Made by a program: the position numbers and the translations under genes
Part shown: positions 37,501 through 48,615 of the stretch, one piece after another
Position numbering within the stretch: the stretch's first letter is position 1
Layout of the letters: each line of letters begins with the position of its first letter
The notes under the pieces: model-generated
The model's input: only the letters and a program-made list of their open reading frames with translations
Told to the model about the DNA's origin: nothing
Databases searched by the model: none
Assembly: GCA_030704615.1 (NCBI GenBank)
Contig: CM060731.1
Span: 25,544,001 to 25,608,000 of the forward strand
DNA: 64,000 bases
From: Takakia lepidozioides
Lineage: Eukaryota > Streptophyta > Takakiopsida > Takakiales > Takakiaceae
Direction: 5' to 3'

Positions 37501-40500
37501 CAAAAGCTGTATCACTGTTAACGGACAGAAGTCCAACTTCTTTGACATAGACCAAGGTGTAGCTCAAGGTTGTACTCTCTCCCCTCTGCTCTTCAAAGGT
37601 TTTCATCAATCAACTCCTCGAGGATGTGGAAAGTGAGGGATTTGGGTTAAGGGTGGGTGATACCACCATACCAGCCCTTATGTCTGCGGATGACTTCGCA
37701 GGCATAGGGGAGACTCCAACCAATCTCCAGGAGTTGATTGATTGCGCGAAGAGATACTTTGATCTTTGGGGGCTAGAGGCTAATGTCAGCAAATGTGCAG
37801 TGGTAGCATTCAACGACAGAGGAGAGGGAGGAAGTGATCTTAAGTGGCAGTGGGGTAGCCAAGAGATCCCGGTCCTCCCTTCCTACACTTACCTGGGCGT
37901 TGAGTTCTCCTCCAATTGTAATTGGGATGCACATATCCGGAAAATTGTTCAAACTGGCAAGGGCAAAGCTCTGGGGCTCACTAAATTTTTCCACTGCAGA
38001 GGGGTCAACTCTGAGGTTAAGAAAACCATGCTTTGTCGCGTTATTAGACCTGCCTTGGAGTACGGATCTGCAATATGGGTTGATAACTCCAACCAGGCTA
38101 AGTCTCTAGAATCCATTCAAGTGGGGGTGCTTAAGGAGTGTATGTCAGCATGCTCCAAAACAGCCAATGTGGCTGTTCGGGGTGAGTTTGGCATTCCGTC
38201 CTTAAGCTCCCGACGAGATGAATTCAAGGTCAGATGGTGGGGTCAGCTGCAACATATGCCCAACACCAGATATCCTAAGTTAATCGACTCTATATCTTGG
38301 AAACAGGACCGCCCTGTCAAACAGGCTAAGTCCTGGCAGAAGAGAGTAGAAGAGATTCTCAAGGACCTGGACCTGGATCCGCAAGTCTTGACCCTGCTGG
38401 ATAAATCTGACTTAGAGGCTGTAGTGTCCTCAGCCATGTCTGTTGCCATGAGATTGTCTGATGAAAATGAAGTTAGGCAGAAAACTTCCCTGAACTTGTT
38501 TCCAGTCAGTGACATGGGGGAGGACATCTTGGATGACCTCAAGGGTCTACCCACTCTCGGCACTAGACTGAAATTTAAACTCAGGGCAGGAAGCCTACCT
38601 TTGAACAGCAAACAGAAGCAGAGAGGAAAGGGAGAGTGCAATTGCCCGTTGTGTGGGCAATCTGAAGAGAGTATTCATTTTCTGATACACTGTCCGGGGT
38701 TCTCTCACCAAAGAGACGCTCTCTTCAAATCTATCAAGGGAATTGTGCCTGTACCCCTGTTTACCAACTTTGAAAGTCTCGAGGCTGAGCCAAAAGCCCA
38801 GGCCCTCCTGAGGCCTGGTTTTTGGGCAAATCACACACAGCAGATTGATGCTTGTGTGAAGGGATTTCTAGAGGATATCTGGAAAACCCGGATTAATTCT
38901 ATATATCAAGGTAAGTCTTACTACCAACGTCAGCCCCTGACAGAGGTAGGTTCTGTCCCTTTTGTTCCCGCTCAAACTGGGCGCGGGGTCAATGGCCACA
39001 AGGCTACGGCAAACAACGTCTTATGAGTACAATCTCTCTCTCTCTCTCTTGAGAGAGGAAACAAAACCAGAACCAGAATATTCATTTTCTGATTCACTGT
39101 CCGGGGTACTCTCATCAGAGACGCTCTCCTCCAATCTATCAAGAGAATTGTGCCTGTACCTATGTTTACCAACTTTGAAAGTCTCAAGGCTGAGCCAGAA
39201 GCCCAGGCCCTTCCAGGGCCTAGTTACTGGGCAAACCACACACAGCAGATTGATGCTTGTGTGAAGGGATTTCTAGAGGATATCTGGAAAACCTGAATCA
39301 ATGTTCTTTATCAAGGTAGGTCTTACTACCGACATCAGCCAAGAGGTAAGTTCTGTCCCTTTGTGTTCCGCTCAAACTGGGCGCGGGGTCAATGGCCACA
39401 AGGCTACGGCAAACAACGTCTTATGAGTACAATCTCTGCTAAGGAAAATAGAAGGAACAAGACCAATGCACATGTTGTTAGCCCTCGCGCTATAAACCAC
39501 AGAAGGCACTCAACATGAGCACAAGTCAATCTTGGGACCACTTTGTATACTTTTGTGCAATCTCATACCGTTTCTTCAAAATTTGTGGCTTTGATCTTAG
39601 GCTTATAAGTAAGGTCCACGATTTGCTCCCACAGAACTGGAATCGACCCCCGCACCTGCATCCAGGCCATTAGAGCACTATATGATTAGTAATGCCACAC
39701 ACTGTAAGGGGAATTTGGATATCAGTGCAATACTCTCTGCAGACATTAACTAAATAGTGTGTAGTTCTTGGCATTGATACCTCTGTGAGGTTGCACACCT
39801 CCCCTCCCCCGATCAAATAAGCGCAGTGGCTAAACCCAAATCTATTCCGATCGTTGTTTTAACTCTCTCAATGCCCGAGCCTTTGAACAAGGGTGAAGCT
39901 AGCAAGGTTCTGCAGCTTAGAAAACAAGCCAGATAAAGTGGTGAAATGATGGGCACCTGGACATAAGAAGAAACAAAACCGTCTGTCTCAAGCACTTGTT
40001 CTGTTTCGACAAAATTGGCAACAGAGCCTTCCATGTTTGCTCCCCTTCGCCACATACGTGTCCCTGGAAACAGCATCAGGCCATAGTGGCGGAGCTATCA
40101 ATCTGCCCTTACGTGTATAATAAAACCAATATTTTTTCACTTTTGTTACACAATCCACAATATGACCCTTCAAAGTACCACACTGTTGGCCATAACCAAA
40201 CAACAAGGAAATTGCAATAACCACAGACTAAGAATCTGTGGCACAATGGACAAATTACCTTTCAACAATATATGAGAATGACTGTGATGTGAATGACAGC
40301 AGGTGCCTGGTGCATATGTAAAAGGATGAACTCGAGAGAGAATGTACAGTAGCCTTGTGGCCATAGACCCCGCGCCCAGTTTGGATGGAAACAGAGGGGT
40401 AAACACTACCTTAGTGAGGGGCTTGCTCCAGTAGTGGGACTTACCTTGATATAAACAATTAGTTCGGGCTTTCCAGATATCCTCTAGGAAAGCCTTCACA

Positions 40501-43500
40501 CAAGCATCAACTGCTGTGTGTGAGAAGCCCAAAAAGTTAGAACCCAACAGGGCCAGGGCTTTAGGCTAAGCTTCGAGATTTTGAAAGTTAGTAGTGAACC
40601 GAGGTACAGGAACAATGTTCTTGATGTTTCTGACGAGGGTCACTCTCTGGTGAGGATACCCCGGAAAATGTATCAGCAAATGGATAGTCTTCAGGTTGCA
40701 ATCTCCTTTTCCTCTCTGCATCTGTTTATTGTTAGAAGGTAGGCTCCCTGCCCCGAGCTTAAAGTTCAGTCTAGTACCAAGGGTAGGTAGGCCATCCAGA
40801 CCTATGTCACAGACTGGAAAGAGAGAGAGAGAATGTTTTCATGAGACGTTGTTTGCCGTAGCCTTGTGGCCATAGACCCCGCGCCCAGTTTGGCGAACAA
40901 AAAGGGGCCAGAAACTACCTTTGTGAGGGGCTCACTCCAGTAGTGTGAGAGAGAAGAGAGATTGTACTCAGAAGACGTTGTTTGCCGTAGCCTTGTGGCC
41001 ATTGACCCAGCGCCCAGTTTGAGCGGGTGAGAACAAAAGGGACAGAACCTACCTCTGTCAGGGGCTGACGTTGGTAGTAAGACTTACCTGGATATATAGA
41101 ATTAATCCGGGTTTTCCAGATATCCTCTAGAAATCCCTTCACACAAGCATCAATCTGCTGTGTGTGATTTGCCCAAAAACCAGGCTCAGGAGGGCCTGGG
41201 CTTTTGCTCAGCCTCGAGACTTTCAAAGTGGTAAACAGGGGTACAGGCACAATTCCCTTGATAGATTTGAAGAGAGCGTCTCTTTGGTGAGAGAACCCCG
41301 GACAGTGTATCAGAAAATGAATACTCTCTTCAGATTGCCCACACAACGGGCAATTGCACTCTCCCTTTCCTCTCTGCTTCTGTTTGCTGTTCAAAGGTAG
41401 GCTTCCTGCCCTGAGTTTAAATTTCAGTCTAGTGCCGAGAGTGGGTAGACCCTTGAGGTCATCCAAGAGGTCCTCCCCCATGTCACTGAGGAAACAAGTT
41501 CAGGGAAGTTTTCTGCCAACTTCATTTTATCAGACAATCTCATGGCAACAGACATGGCTGAGGACACTACAGCTCTAAGTCAGATTTATCCAGCAGGGTC
41601 AAGACTTGCGGATCCAGGTCAGGGTCCTTGAGGATCTCTTCTACTCTCTTCTGCCAGGACTTAGCCTGTTTGACAGGCAGTCCTGTTTCCAAGATATAGA
41701 GTCGATTCACTTAGGATATCTGGTGTTGGGCATATGTTGCAGTGACCCCCACCATCTGACCTTGAATTCATCTCGTCGGGAGCTTAAGGACGGAATGCCA
41801 AAACTCACCCCGAACAGCCACATTGGCTGTTTTGGAGCATGCTGACATACACTCCTTACGCACCCCACTTGAATGGATTCTAGAAAACTTAGCCTGGTTG
41901 GAGTTATCAACCCATATAGCAGATCCGTACTCCAAGGCAGGTCTAATAACGCGACAAAGCATGGTTTTCTTAACCTCAGAGTTGACCCCTCTGCAGTGAA
42001 AAAATTTAGTGAGCCCCAGAGCTTTGCCCTTGCCAGTTTGAACAACTTTCCGGATATGTGCATCCCAATTACAATTGGAGGAGAACTCAACGCCCAGGTA
42101 AGTGTAGGAAGGGAGGACCGGGATCTCTTGGATACCCACTGCCCACTTAAGATCACTTCCTCCCTCTCCTCTGTCGTTGAATGCTACCACTGCACATTTG
42201 CTGACATTAGCCTCTAGCCCCCAGATCAAAGTATCTCTTCGCGAATCAATCAACTCCTGGAGATTGGTTGGAGTCTCCCCTATGGAGATTGGTTGGAGTC
42301 TCCCCTATGCCTGAGAAGTCATCGCAAACATAAAGGGCCTGGTATGGTGGTATCACCACCCTTAACCCAAATCCCTCACTTTCCAAATCCTCGAGGAGTG
42401 ATTGATGAAACATTGAAGAGCAGAGGGGAGAGAGTACATCCTTGAGCTACACCTTGGTCTATAGTTGGACTTCTGTCCGTTAACAGTGACACAGCTTTTG
42501 GTGTGAGCATACAAGTTGTGGACAACTCTCCACATCTTTCCCTTGATCCCACAAGACCAGAGGCGGAACCATAGGCCATCTCTCCACACTGTGTCATAAG
42601 CCTTTTTGACATCCAGGAAAAAGACATAAGTGAGAGAGAAGAGAGAGAGAGAGAGAAGGATGCCCCTTACCAATGCGCCTCATACAGCGCCTTGCAATCA
42701 ACGTGATGTTCACCTCTTGGCCTTTCACCACAGTTTGGATGGTCTGGAAACGTGCTTCTGAGTCAAGGAGTCATATGCAAGACTCACAAATCCATGGAAG
42801 TTCCCCACACAGAGAGAGAGCACAGTGGAGCATAATGTGCTAATGCCCTTATAGCCGATCAAAACCAAGCTTACATCAATAGTTGCTGTAGGAGACATGC
42901 AGAAGGTGCCTACATCCTTGTTATCATGAAAAGGATATTGCCTTGTATTATAGGAAGAATGTATGATTCGCACTGCACCCAAAGTCACCAAAACATGCAA
43001 CCACAATTACAAACATTCTGGGAACCAAAGGACAGCAATTCAACTGGATGCGCCTGCAAACAACTAGTAGAATTAATGAAATGTGTGTGAAGGACATTGC
43101 TGTCAAACCTCAGACCAAATTGACTTTCATGATCTGGCCATGACCTTCATAGATGGGTTCCACGAGTAGTCAAAAAAACAAGAATTCATATCGCTTACCT
43201 TGCTTTCTATCAACACCTCCAGTAGATGCTTGTTCCACAAAAACCTTACATCAGCCTGGGGAGACACACAACAACAATACATGCTATCAGCCTTTCCAAT
43301 CACCCCTTTCGTCACACCAGAGAACCTCTGTGTAACCAAATAGAATGTACCCTGACATGTAGATGCACAGGTCTAACATGAGCCCCTGCTCTTGCAATCA
43401 TAGTCTCTTTCATCCCTGGGAATGATTTATGGTACTCAACAAAGATTGGTATGAACAATCCTGACTGAAGTCGTACATTGGCACATGCACTATCTCAACA

Positions 43501-46500
43501 CACTTGACCTGCCACACTTGAACCTGCTGCCATCGGTTCAAGAGCTCTATCTACCCTCTAATATGTGTTACCCTGAGAAAGGCTTGCACCGTTCTGGCCT
43601 CCCAGTAAATCATGGATCTAACTATAGATGTATTCATAAAGCTCAGGCGCGAACTCTTGCTATTTTAAAGATTTCTAAGCTCTTTGTTGTCTGTTTCTTG
43701 GTCCTTTAACTCCATTTTGTAGATATGACCTAATACAAGTTACCGAGTCATGACGAGAAAGATGGGAGCATTTCAATCTGATTTCTTCTAGTGCTTAACA
43801 TGACAATCAATTGGAAATTGGCACCCAAACTCTCAACCTGTTTCCAAAGAGGCTGAGAAGTCTGCAATAGTCCCAGCTCAAGCATTTTTTGTGCACTGCA
43901 ATGCAACACCAAACCCTCCTTTAAGCTTTTTGACTTTAGAAGTATCATTCTGGAATGCACTCTGAACACACCCTCTCCATGTCTTGTTGGATGCACTGCG
44001 GCTGGATTTTTGTTCAGTGTGCACACAAGTTGTGGCATTATTGGTGTCATACCTTGGTAGGATTAAACCCCTGAGTCAAATAAGGAGGGTCAGTATTCTG
44101 CAGATACTAACCCACAAAGGCACAGTTATGTCACATCAGATGTTCCCATGGAGGGAAAGACTAACAAAGTGCCATCATCACCTCAACAATGTACTTAAAA
44201 GTACGCCTACAAAAAAATTGACAGCGCAACCATCCTATCAACCCAAGGGACATACTAACCAGTGCGAATTGATACTGAATTTTACCTCCCCATGGTCAGG
44301 TGTGGTGTCTCTCATTAATTTAGTTTGTATAGGTTACTGCTCCTGGGAAAGTCCCCCTTTTCTGGCCAGTCAAGCTTCTTGCCTTGTCTGGCTCTCTTTG
44401 CTCCCTTTTGCACTGCCTGGTTGTTCTCTGGCTTTGCATGGCCGGGTAAAGTGATGACCTTCAGTTTGATCTATCAGCTCTTTAGTTGGGGCCTTAGGTT
44501 CTTTTGGCCACTGGCCTTCAGTTCTTGCTGGCACTAACAAGTGGGTTGTGTGTCTTCTCTTTGGAATTTTCCATCCATATACTGGGTTTTGGCCTCTTCT
44601 GCAAAACCCTGGATTTTCTTATCAATACAGCATCCGCTCTGTCCAATTTTATAGGTACTTAAAATTCTGCTATTTTCGTCGACCATGGCAGCTCAAATAA
44701 GATGCCTCCATTAAGCACAATGCCCTGAAGTTATAAGCCATAGAGTGGCGTCAGCCTAATTGTGTAGCACTTCTCAGATCTGAAATGGAATGTGACAACA
44801 TGAGCTGGAAGACCACTAGTAGGTTACCATAGAAAGAGGACAGGAAGCTGTTTTAACATTACACATATGGTGTTTACTCAATTTCTAGGGTCAATGACTT
44901 TACGCTGCAGTCGGAAAGGACAAGGAAATAGTGAGAACCCATGTACTGTTATCAACTCAAGCTGGTTCCTGAACTTCAACACTTATCTAAGATTTTTGAG
45001 TGGGAACTTGATTCGCACATAGTGCTTCTCCTTGATCTGCGGCACCAACTCTAGTCTGTACACTCACTTTCTCCAATAAATAACACATCCAATGTGGCCC
45101 TCTAAGTAACCGTCACCATTGACATGACCCTGTGTAAATTACCTGAGTGTCAGATCAGCTTCATACGAGAAGTAAAGACCTGGGGTTGTCTCCACAGATT
45201 TCAGGAGACTGAAAAATTGTGCCTCATCCTTTTTCTGTAACAATCCAACCATCAACTGAGAAGTTGCCTGAACGTCTGCAGTAAGTGGCCACACTATAGT
45301 GCACCATTTGCTTAGGACACTGAAGACTCCTTTGCTCCACCTAATATGGCAGATGAACAATATGTGGGTGACACATCACATCCTATGTAAACAACCAGAA
45401 CCAGAATCTGTAAGCCCTTGCCATACAAATTGGGTAATTGCAATGGTAAGTGCAATTTGACTGCAGCCCACATATAGTGAACCACAGGATTGTCGCATTG
45501 TGAACATGCTGTACCTAAAAGAAATTGAACTATCAATTTTCAGTACAAACCTCCTCTGCGGTGGAGGCCTGCAAGCTGGAGTTGCAAGAAAGAAACTTCA
45601 TCGAAGTGACACGAAAGATGGGTGACCCACGGTAGAACCCCGCCTGCTCCCTTGCGGTTATAACAAGGGCATAAGTCCCTGAAAAGACCAACCATCCATT
45701 AGAGCACCAAGTTACACCAAGTACCTGCCATAAAAATACAAAATACCATATCCCTTAAGTGACTGGCACCACTACGGAATGCATAACTCAAAATTCTCTT
45801 TCATTCTCTTATTCTTTCTTTTTCTTCATCTCTCTCTTCATCTCCTCTCTCTCTCTTCTCTCCCTGAACTTGTTTCCAGTCTGTAACATGGGGGAGGCAA
45901 TCATGGATGACCTCAAGGGTTTACCCACTCTCGGAACTAGACTGAATGGGCAAATCACACACAGCAGATTGAGGCTTGTGTAAAGGGATTTCTAGAGGGT
46001 ATCTGGAAAACTCGGATTAGTGGTCTGTTCCAAGGTAAGTCATACTACCGCCGTCAGCCCCTGACAAAGGTAAGGTAGTTTCTGTCCCTCTTTTTCCGCT
46101 CAAACTGGGCGCAGGATCAATGGCCACAAGACTACGGCAAACAACGTCGTATGAGTACATTCCCTCTCTCTCCCTCTCTTGCACACACACACACACCTTC
46201 ACCCTATGTATCATCATTCATGGAAAGCCCAGAGACTTGCCTGTCAGCAGATGGACAATGCCCACCAATCCAAAAACGACTTTTGCATGAGGCACTTGCT
46301 CAGTCGCTGAACCAGGTAGCTGACCTGCATCACGTTACAAAGATGAATTTCATCAATCATTATTAAGCCTAGATTTCTTGGGGGTGCCACCGAATTTTCG
46401 AGGTCTTTGGACCTTCCAGCCTTGCAATTGGGAGTATTCTCTTTGAAATCCTCCAACCGGATTCCTGTCTGGACTTGGGAAACTATTGCAACCCATTATA

Positions 46501-46750
46501 AATATATCCGCGCCACTGCAAGTCATTCGAGTCCCGCGTGTCGCCGGCCTTCAAAGGTGGAAGGGAAAGGGATGGAAGAACTTGGAGGATAAAGGGTGAG
46601 CTTACTGATTGTCCGTAAATCGCCATTGGAACGATCTATGGAGAGAAGCGGAGAGGTGACCGAATCCATGGGCTCCAGTACAAATTGGTCAGGAAGCTCC
46701 CATAGCCGCATGCGGCTACACAGATTATGATCTCCGCTCAACTCCCCCAT
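29866..46750 (-). CDS. SAC-domain phosphoinositide phosphatase (plant SAC6/7/8 type), 20 exons
   Basis: Exons (minus strand, 5' to 3'): 46606-46750, 46241-46324, 45551-45678, 45143-45234, 43838-43895, 43199-43255, 42942-42972, 42671-42757, 39957-40063, 39569-39655, 34120-34197, 33808-33878, 33364-33462, 33050-33149, 32628-32736, 31630-31702, 31367-31460, 30787-30873, 30542-30608, 29866-29993. Every phase matches and the sum is 1782 nt, giving 593 residues from ATG 46750 to TGA 29866. The catalytic CX5R motif, [12 protein letters not shown] (Cys397-Arg403), is intact. Two C-terminal membrane segments (~530-549 and ~558-575) precede [11 protein letters not shown]. The enzyme should dephosphorylate PI4P-type lipids at endomembranes (the RHD4/SAC1 group; family knowledge). 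Introns after exons 2 and 7 use GC donors. Two large introns are filled with LINEs in opposite orientations. The gene looks functional. Confidence 0.9.
30073..30342. repeat. 90-bp minisatellite, three copies, in a SAC intron
   Basis: Three nearly perfect 90-bp units start at 30073, 30163 and 30253, inside the last SAC intron (29994-30541). Because 90 is a multiple of three, both strands stay open through the array (30-residue repeats such as [18 protein letters not shown] on the minus strand). The array is not part of the deduced SAC exons. Confidence 0.9.
30721..30798. repeat. 52-bp tandem duplication covering a SAC splice donor
   Basis: AGGAGGAGACTCACTGCA occurs at 30721 and again at 30773, a period of 52 bp. 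The unit contains the exon 18 donor (GCA|GTGAGT on the minus strand), so the same donor sequence is repeated 52 nt into the intron. Use of the second donor would add 52 nt and shift the frame. Confidence 0.85.
32012..32290 (-). mobile_element. 5'-truncated LINE 3' ends (two fragments)
   Basis: The minus strand carries the LINE 3' terminal sequence (GAGGATATCTG-like block, then GGCCACAAGGCTACGGCAAAC and a CT-rich end) at 32012-32206. A second, shorter tail with the GGCC(G/A)TAAGGCTATGGCAAG core follows at 32207-32290. Both lie in the SAC intron between exons 15 and 16. Confidence 0.8.
34481..34516. repeat. (CT)n microsatellite at the 5' end of LINE copy 1
   Basis: About 17 CT units lie immediately upstream of the LINE. 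Confidence 0.9.
34517..39055 (+). mobile_element. Near full-length LINE (non-LTR retrotransposon), decayed
   Basis: The plus-strand element sits in SAC intron 10, opposite to the gene. Order: an ORF1-like N-terminus (to about 35490, with three 141-bp repeats), an APE-type endonuclease ([33 protein letters not shown]; about 35500-36290), reverse transcriptase ([56 protein letters not shown]; about 36900-37750) and a C-terminal CCHC-type finger ([19 protein letters not shown]). Frame breaks near 35660, 36540 and 37597 split the reading frame. The catalytic box reads SADD, whereas a related copy at 51927 has FADD. The 3' end (GGCCACAAGGCTACGGCAAA) terminates in (CT)n, not poly(A). This copy is inactive. 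Confidence 0.9.
35069..35420 (+). repeat. 141-bp (47-codon) tandem repeat in LINE ORF1
   Basis: Three units start at 35069, 35210 and 35351. Each reads [17 protein letters not shown] (RFGT... in the third) and then a variable part ending in a CAEPxRRVTE-like motif. The third copy is partial. Frame is preserved because the period is a multiple of three. Confidence 0.85.
39085..39440 (+). mobile_element. 5'-truncated LINE fragment
   Basis: It starts at ATATTCATTTTCTGATTCAC (equivalent to about 38673 in LINE copy 1), runs to the same 3' end and carries small deletions. It follows the (CT)n tail of copy 1 after a short purine-rich spacer. Confidence 0.8.
40331..40945 (-). mobile_element. Two truncated LINE fragments in tandem
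   Basis: A minus-strand fragment at 40331-40813 (~480 bp of 3' region) and a shorter tail at 40815-40945. They are separated by a GA/CT tract (about 40817-40831). They lie in SAC intron 8 beside the larger copy at 40947. Confidence 0.8.
40947..42632 (-). mobile_element. 5'-truncated LINE copy 2
   Basis: The minus-strand element begins inside the reverse transcriptase at [19 protein letters not shown] (about 42628) and continues to the 3' end. It carries frameshifts, a local 29-bp duplication near 42260-42310 and loss of the catalytic DD segment. It is otherwise very close to copy 1. A (GA/CT)n tract (42632-42658) abuts its 5' truncation point, 12 nt from the donor of SAC exon 8. Confidence 0.9.
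45825..46190 (+). mobile_element. LINE fragment with CT-rich tracts on both sides
   Basis: A CT-rich tract (45825-45868) is followed by LINE sequence from CCTGAACTTGTTTCCAG, a deletion (GACTGAA joined to TGGGCAAATC), the 3' end and another CT-rich tract (46160-46190). It sits in SAC intron 2. Confidence 0.85.
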
Positions 46751-47067
46751 CTCCCTCTCGTGCGAAGCCAGGATGGTAAACTTGACAAACCTGCAGCATA
46801 ACTAAGATCACGCGATGTGACACCTATGAAATCAGCCCCTATTGGTCCATATTTTCACTCATCTTTCAATCCCTGCACCAATGACGATCGAATGCATATC
46901 GCCACGCAGAATTTGACCAACGGCAAGAAATGCAGGGAGTCGGCGGTAGGTGAAGACTAAGGCGCAAACACCATTGCAACGCATTGTACGTTTACACACT
47001 TTACTGAGCTATGATGCAAAGGCTTCAATATTTCAGACCAAACCCAAGCTGTAAGAATTCTCCCATC

Positions 47068-47106
<39 letters not shown>

Positions 47107-48615
47107 AAGCACATTTTTGCGAGAACTGTCACGGAGCAATTGCAGTTCTATAGAGAGATTTCCACTCACCAGAGTACAGTGCCTTCCTAATCCACGTCGA
47201 TCACATATTCTTACGTATCAAACATCCACAAAAAGGACGATCCAAACTAGTACAGCCACTCCAAGGCAGATCAAAGCTTTCAGAATATGAGGAAAGACCC
47301 AAAGAACATGTTACAAACCCAACAACCGAAACGAGATCTTTCGAAGTAGAAGAACAAGTGGTGGCGTGAGGGGGTGATACACACGCTCAGATCCCAACGC
47401 GGTTGGAGTTGTGTGGAAGAAGAAAGAGTGTTGTTTCTTTGAAAGGGCAGCAACGCTTCCACACACCAGCAACGTGGATGATTGATGCATGAATATTCTA
47501 GAATTGGACAGAATATCCCAATCATGTACTGAAAAAGGCTGTAGGGAATCTTTCTCAACTGAATTGAGAGGTGATTGGAGGCATGATAAATACTTCACTT
47601 CATGAGTCCAGTTGCTTGACTTGTGTGTTGGCGAATTGGTCTTTCAACTTTCAACCCACATCTCAGTTTAGTGATTGACAGTGCTATTTTTTCTTCAGAT
47701 CCGTATTGCAGTAAAGAGGACTGATGGCAATCAGGATTTCTGGTATGTTGTATGTTGCGCGATGCTTGCCTTAAAAGTCAAGGCACATCAACCCTGCAAC
47801 AGAAACAATGGCTGATCCAAGTGCTAGAGCGATTCCATTGAGTAAACCCCCCCAAGCATCTCAATATCGCAGTGGCAAAGTACAGGTCACAACGAACAAA
47901 CAACAAACATCCCTTCAAGTGTCAACCTCAAGAGGCCCTTTTCATGGATATCACTCAATACTAGAAAGTACAAACCAAGGTAGGTCACAGCTGAATGCAA
48001 TAATACACGAACTAATAAATTGCAATGTACACTTCAAGTACTAAAAAACGCGCCACAAGGCCCATTTGCAAGACACTTTTGTGGCTTGTCCAGTAAATCA
48101 AACTTCACAGAATGAACTGTTATTCTTGCTTCGTAAAACAAAAAAGCATGGAGCTTTCTTTAATACTCCAGAGGCACTGGTACTAAAGAACTATAATCTA
48201 CTGACCTATCACAGGGGGAAGGAAGGACCTCCAAATGTTGTTACTCTACAGACACTTGCAAGTACAAGCTCTGTGAATCCAGAATGAACCACCATCTCTC
48301 AGTAAGACCTTGAATGGCTGATTCAACATCATCAGAGCTCAAAATTCACCCTTCACTACCATCCTCTTCTCATCTTAACATGGTGTAGTAAGACACCACA
48401 CATCAATGTCCAAATCCACTGCACAAAAGGGCAGAAAGCTACTCATACTGTGCTGCAAGGCTCAGACAATATAAGCTACCACTCAACTTTATTCTCTCTG
48501 TGGGCAATTTCCCCAGTTAGCAAGCTCTTTTCTCTCTACAGCTTAACTCGCTGCTAGCTTTCATTAAAACCAATGGCAACTCTTACCGTCGACTCTAGTT
48601 TCAGGGGAGGATGAT
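46751..48615. other. Spacer between the SAC and ICME genes
   Basis: It should hold the SAC promoter (minus strand) and the ICME 3' UTR. A (CT)n tract at about 47071-47101 has no LINE beside it. A short plus-strand open frame (47808-48044) starting ATGGCTGATCC has a donor-like CCAAG|GTAGGT near 47980 but no recognised domain. Confidence 0.45.

Noticed and set aside
39569-39655. tRNA-like box B (GGGGTCGATTCCA on the minus strand)
   Set aside because: The stretch is SAC exon 10, reading [19 protein letters not shown] with correct splice borders and phase.
45679-45770. SAC exon 2 near 45700 (LGVTW on the minus strand)
   Set aside because: No donor and a poor match; the true exon 2 is at 46241-46324 with [13 protein letters not shown] and a matching phase.
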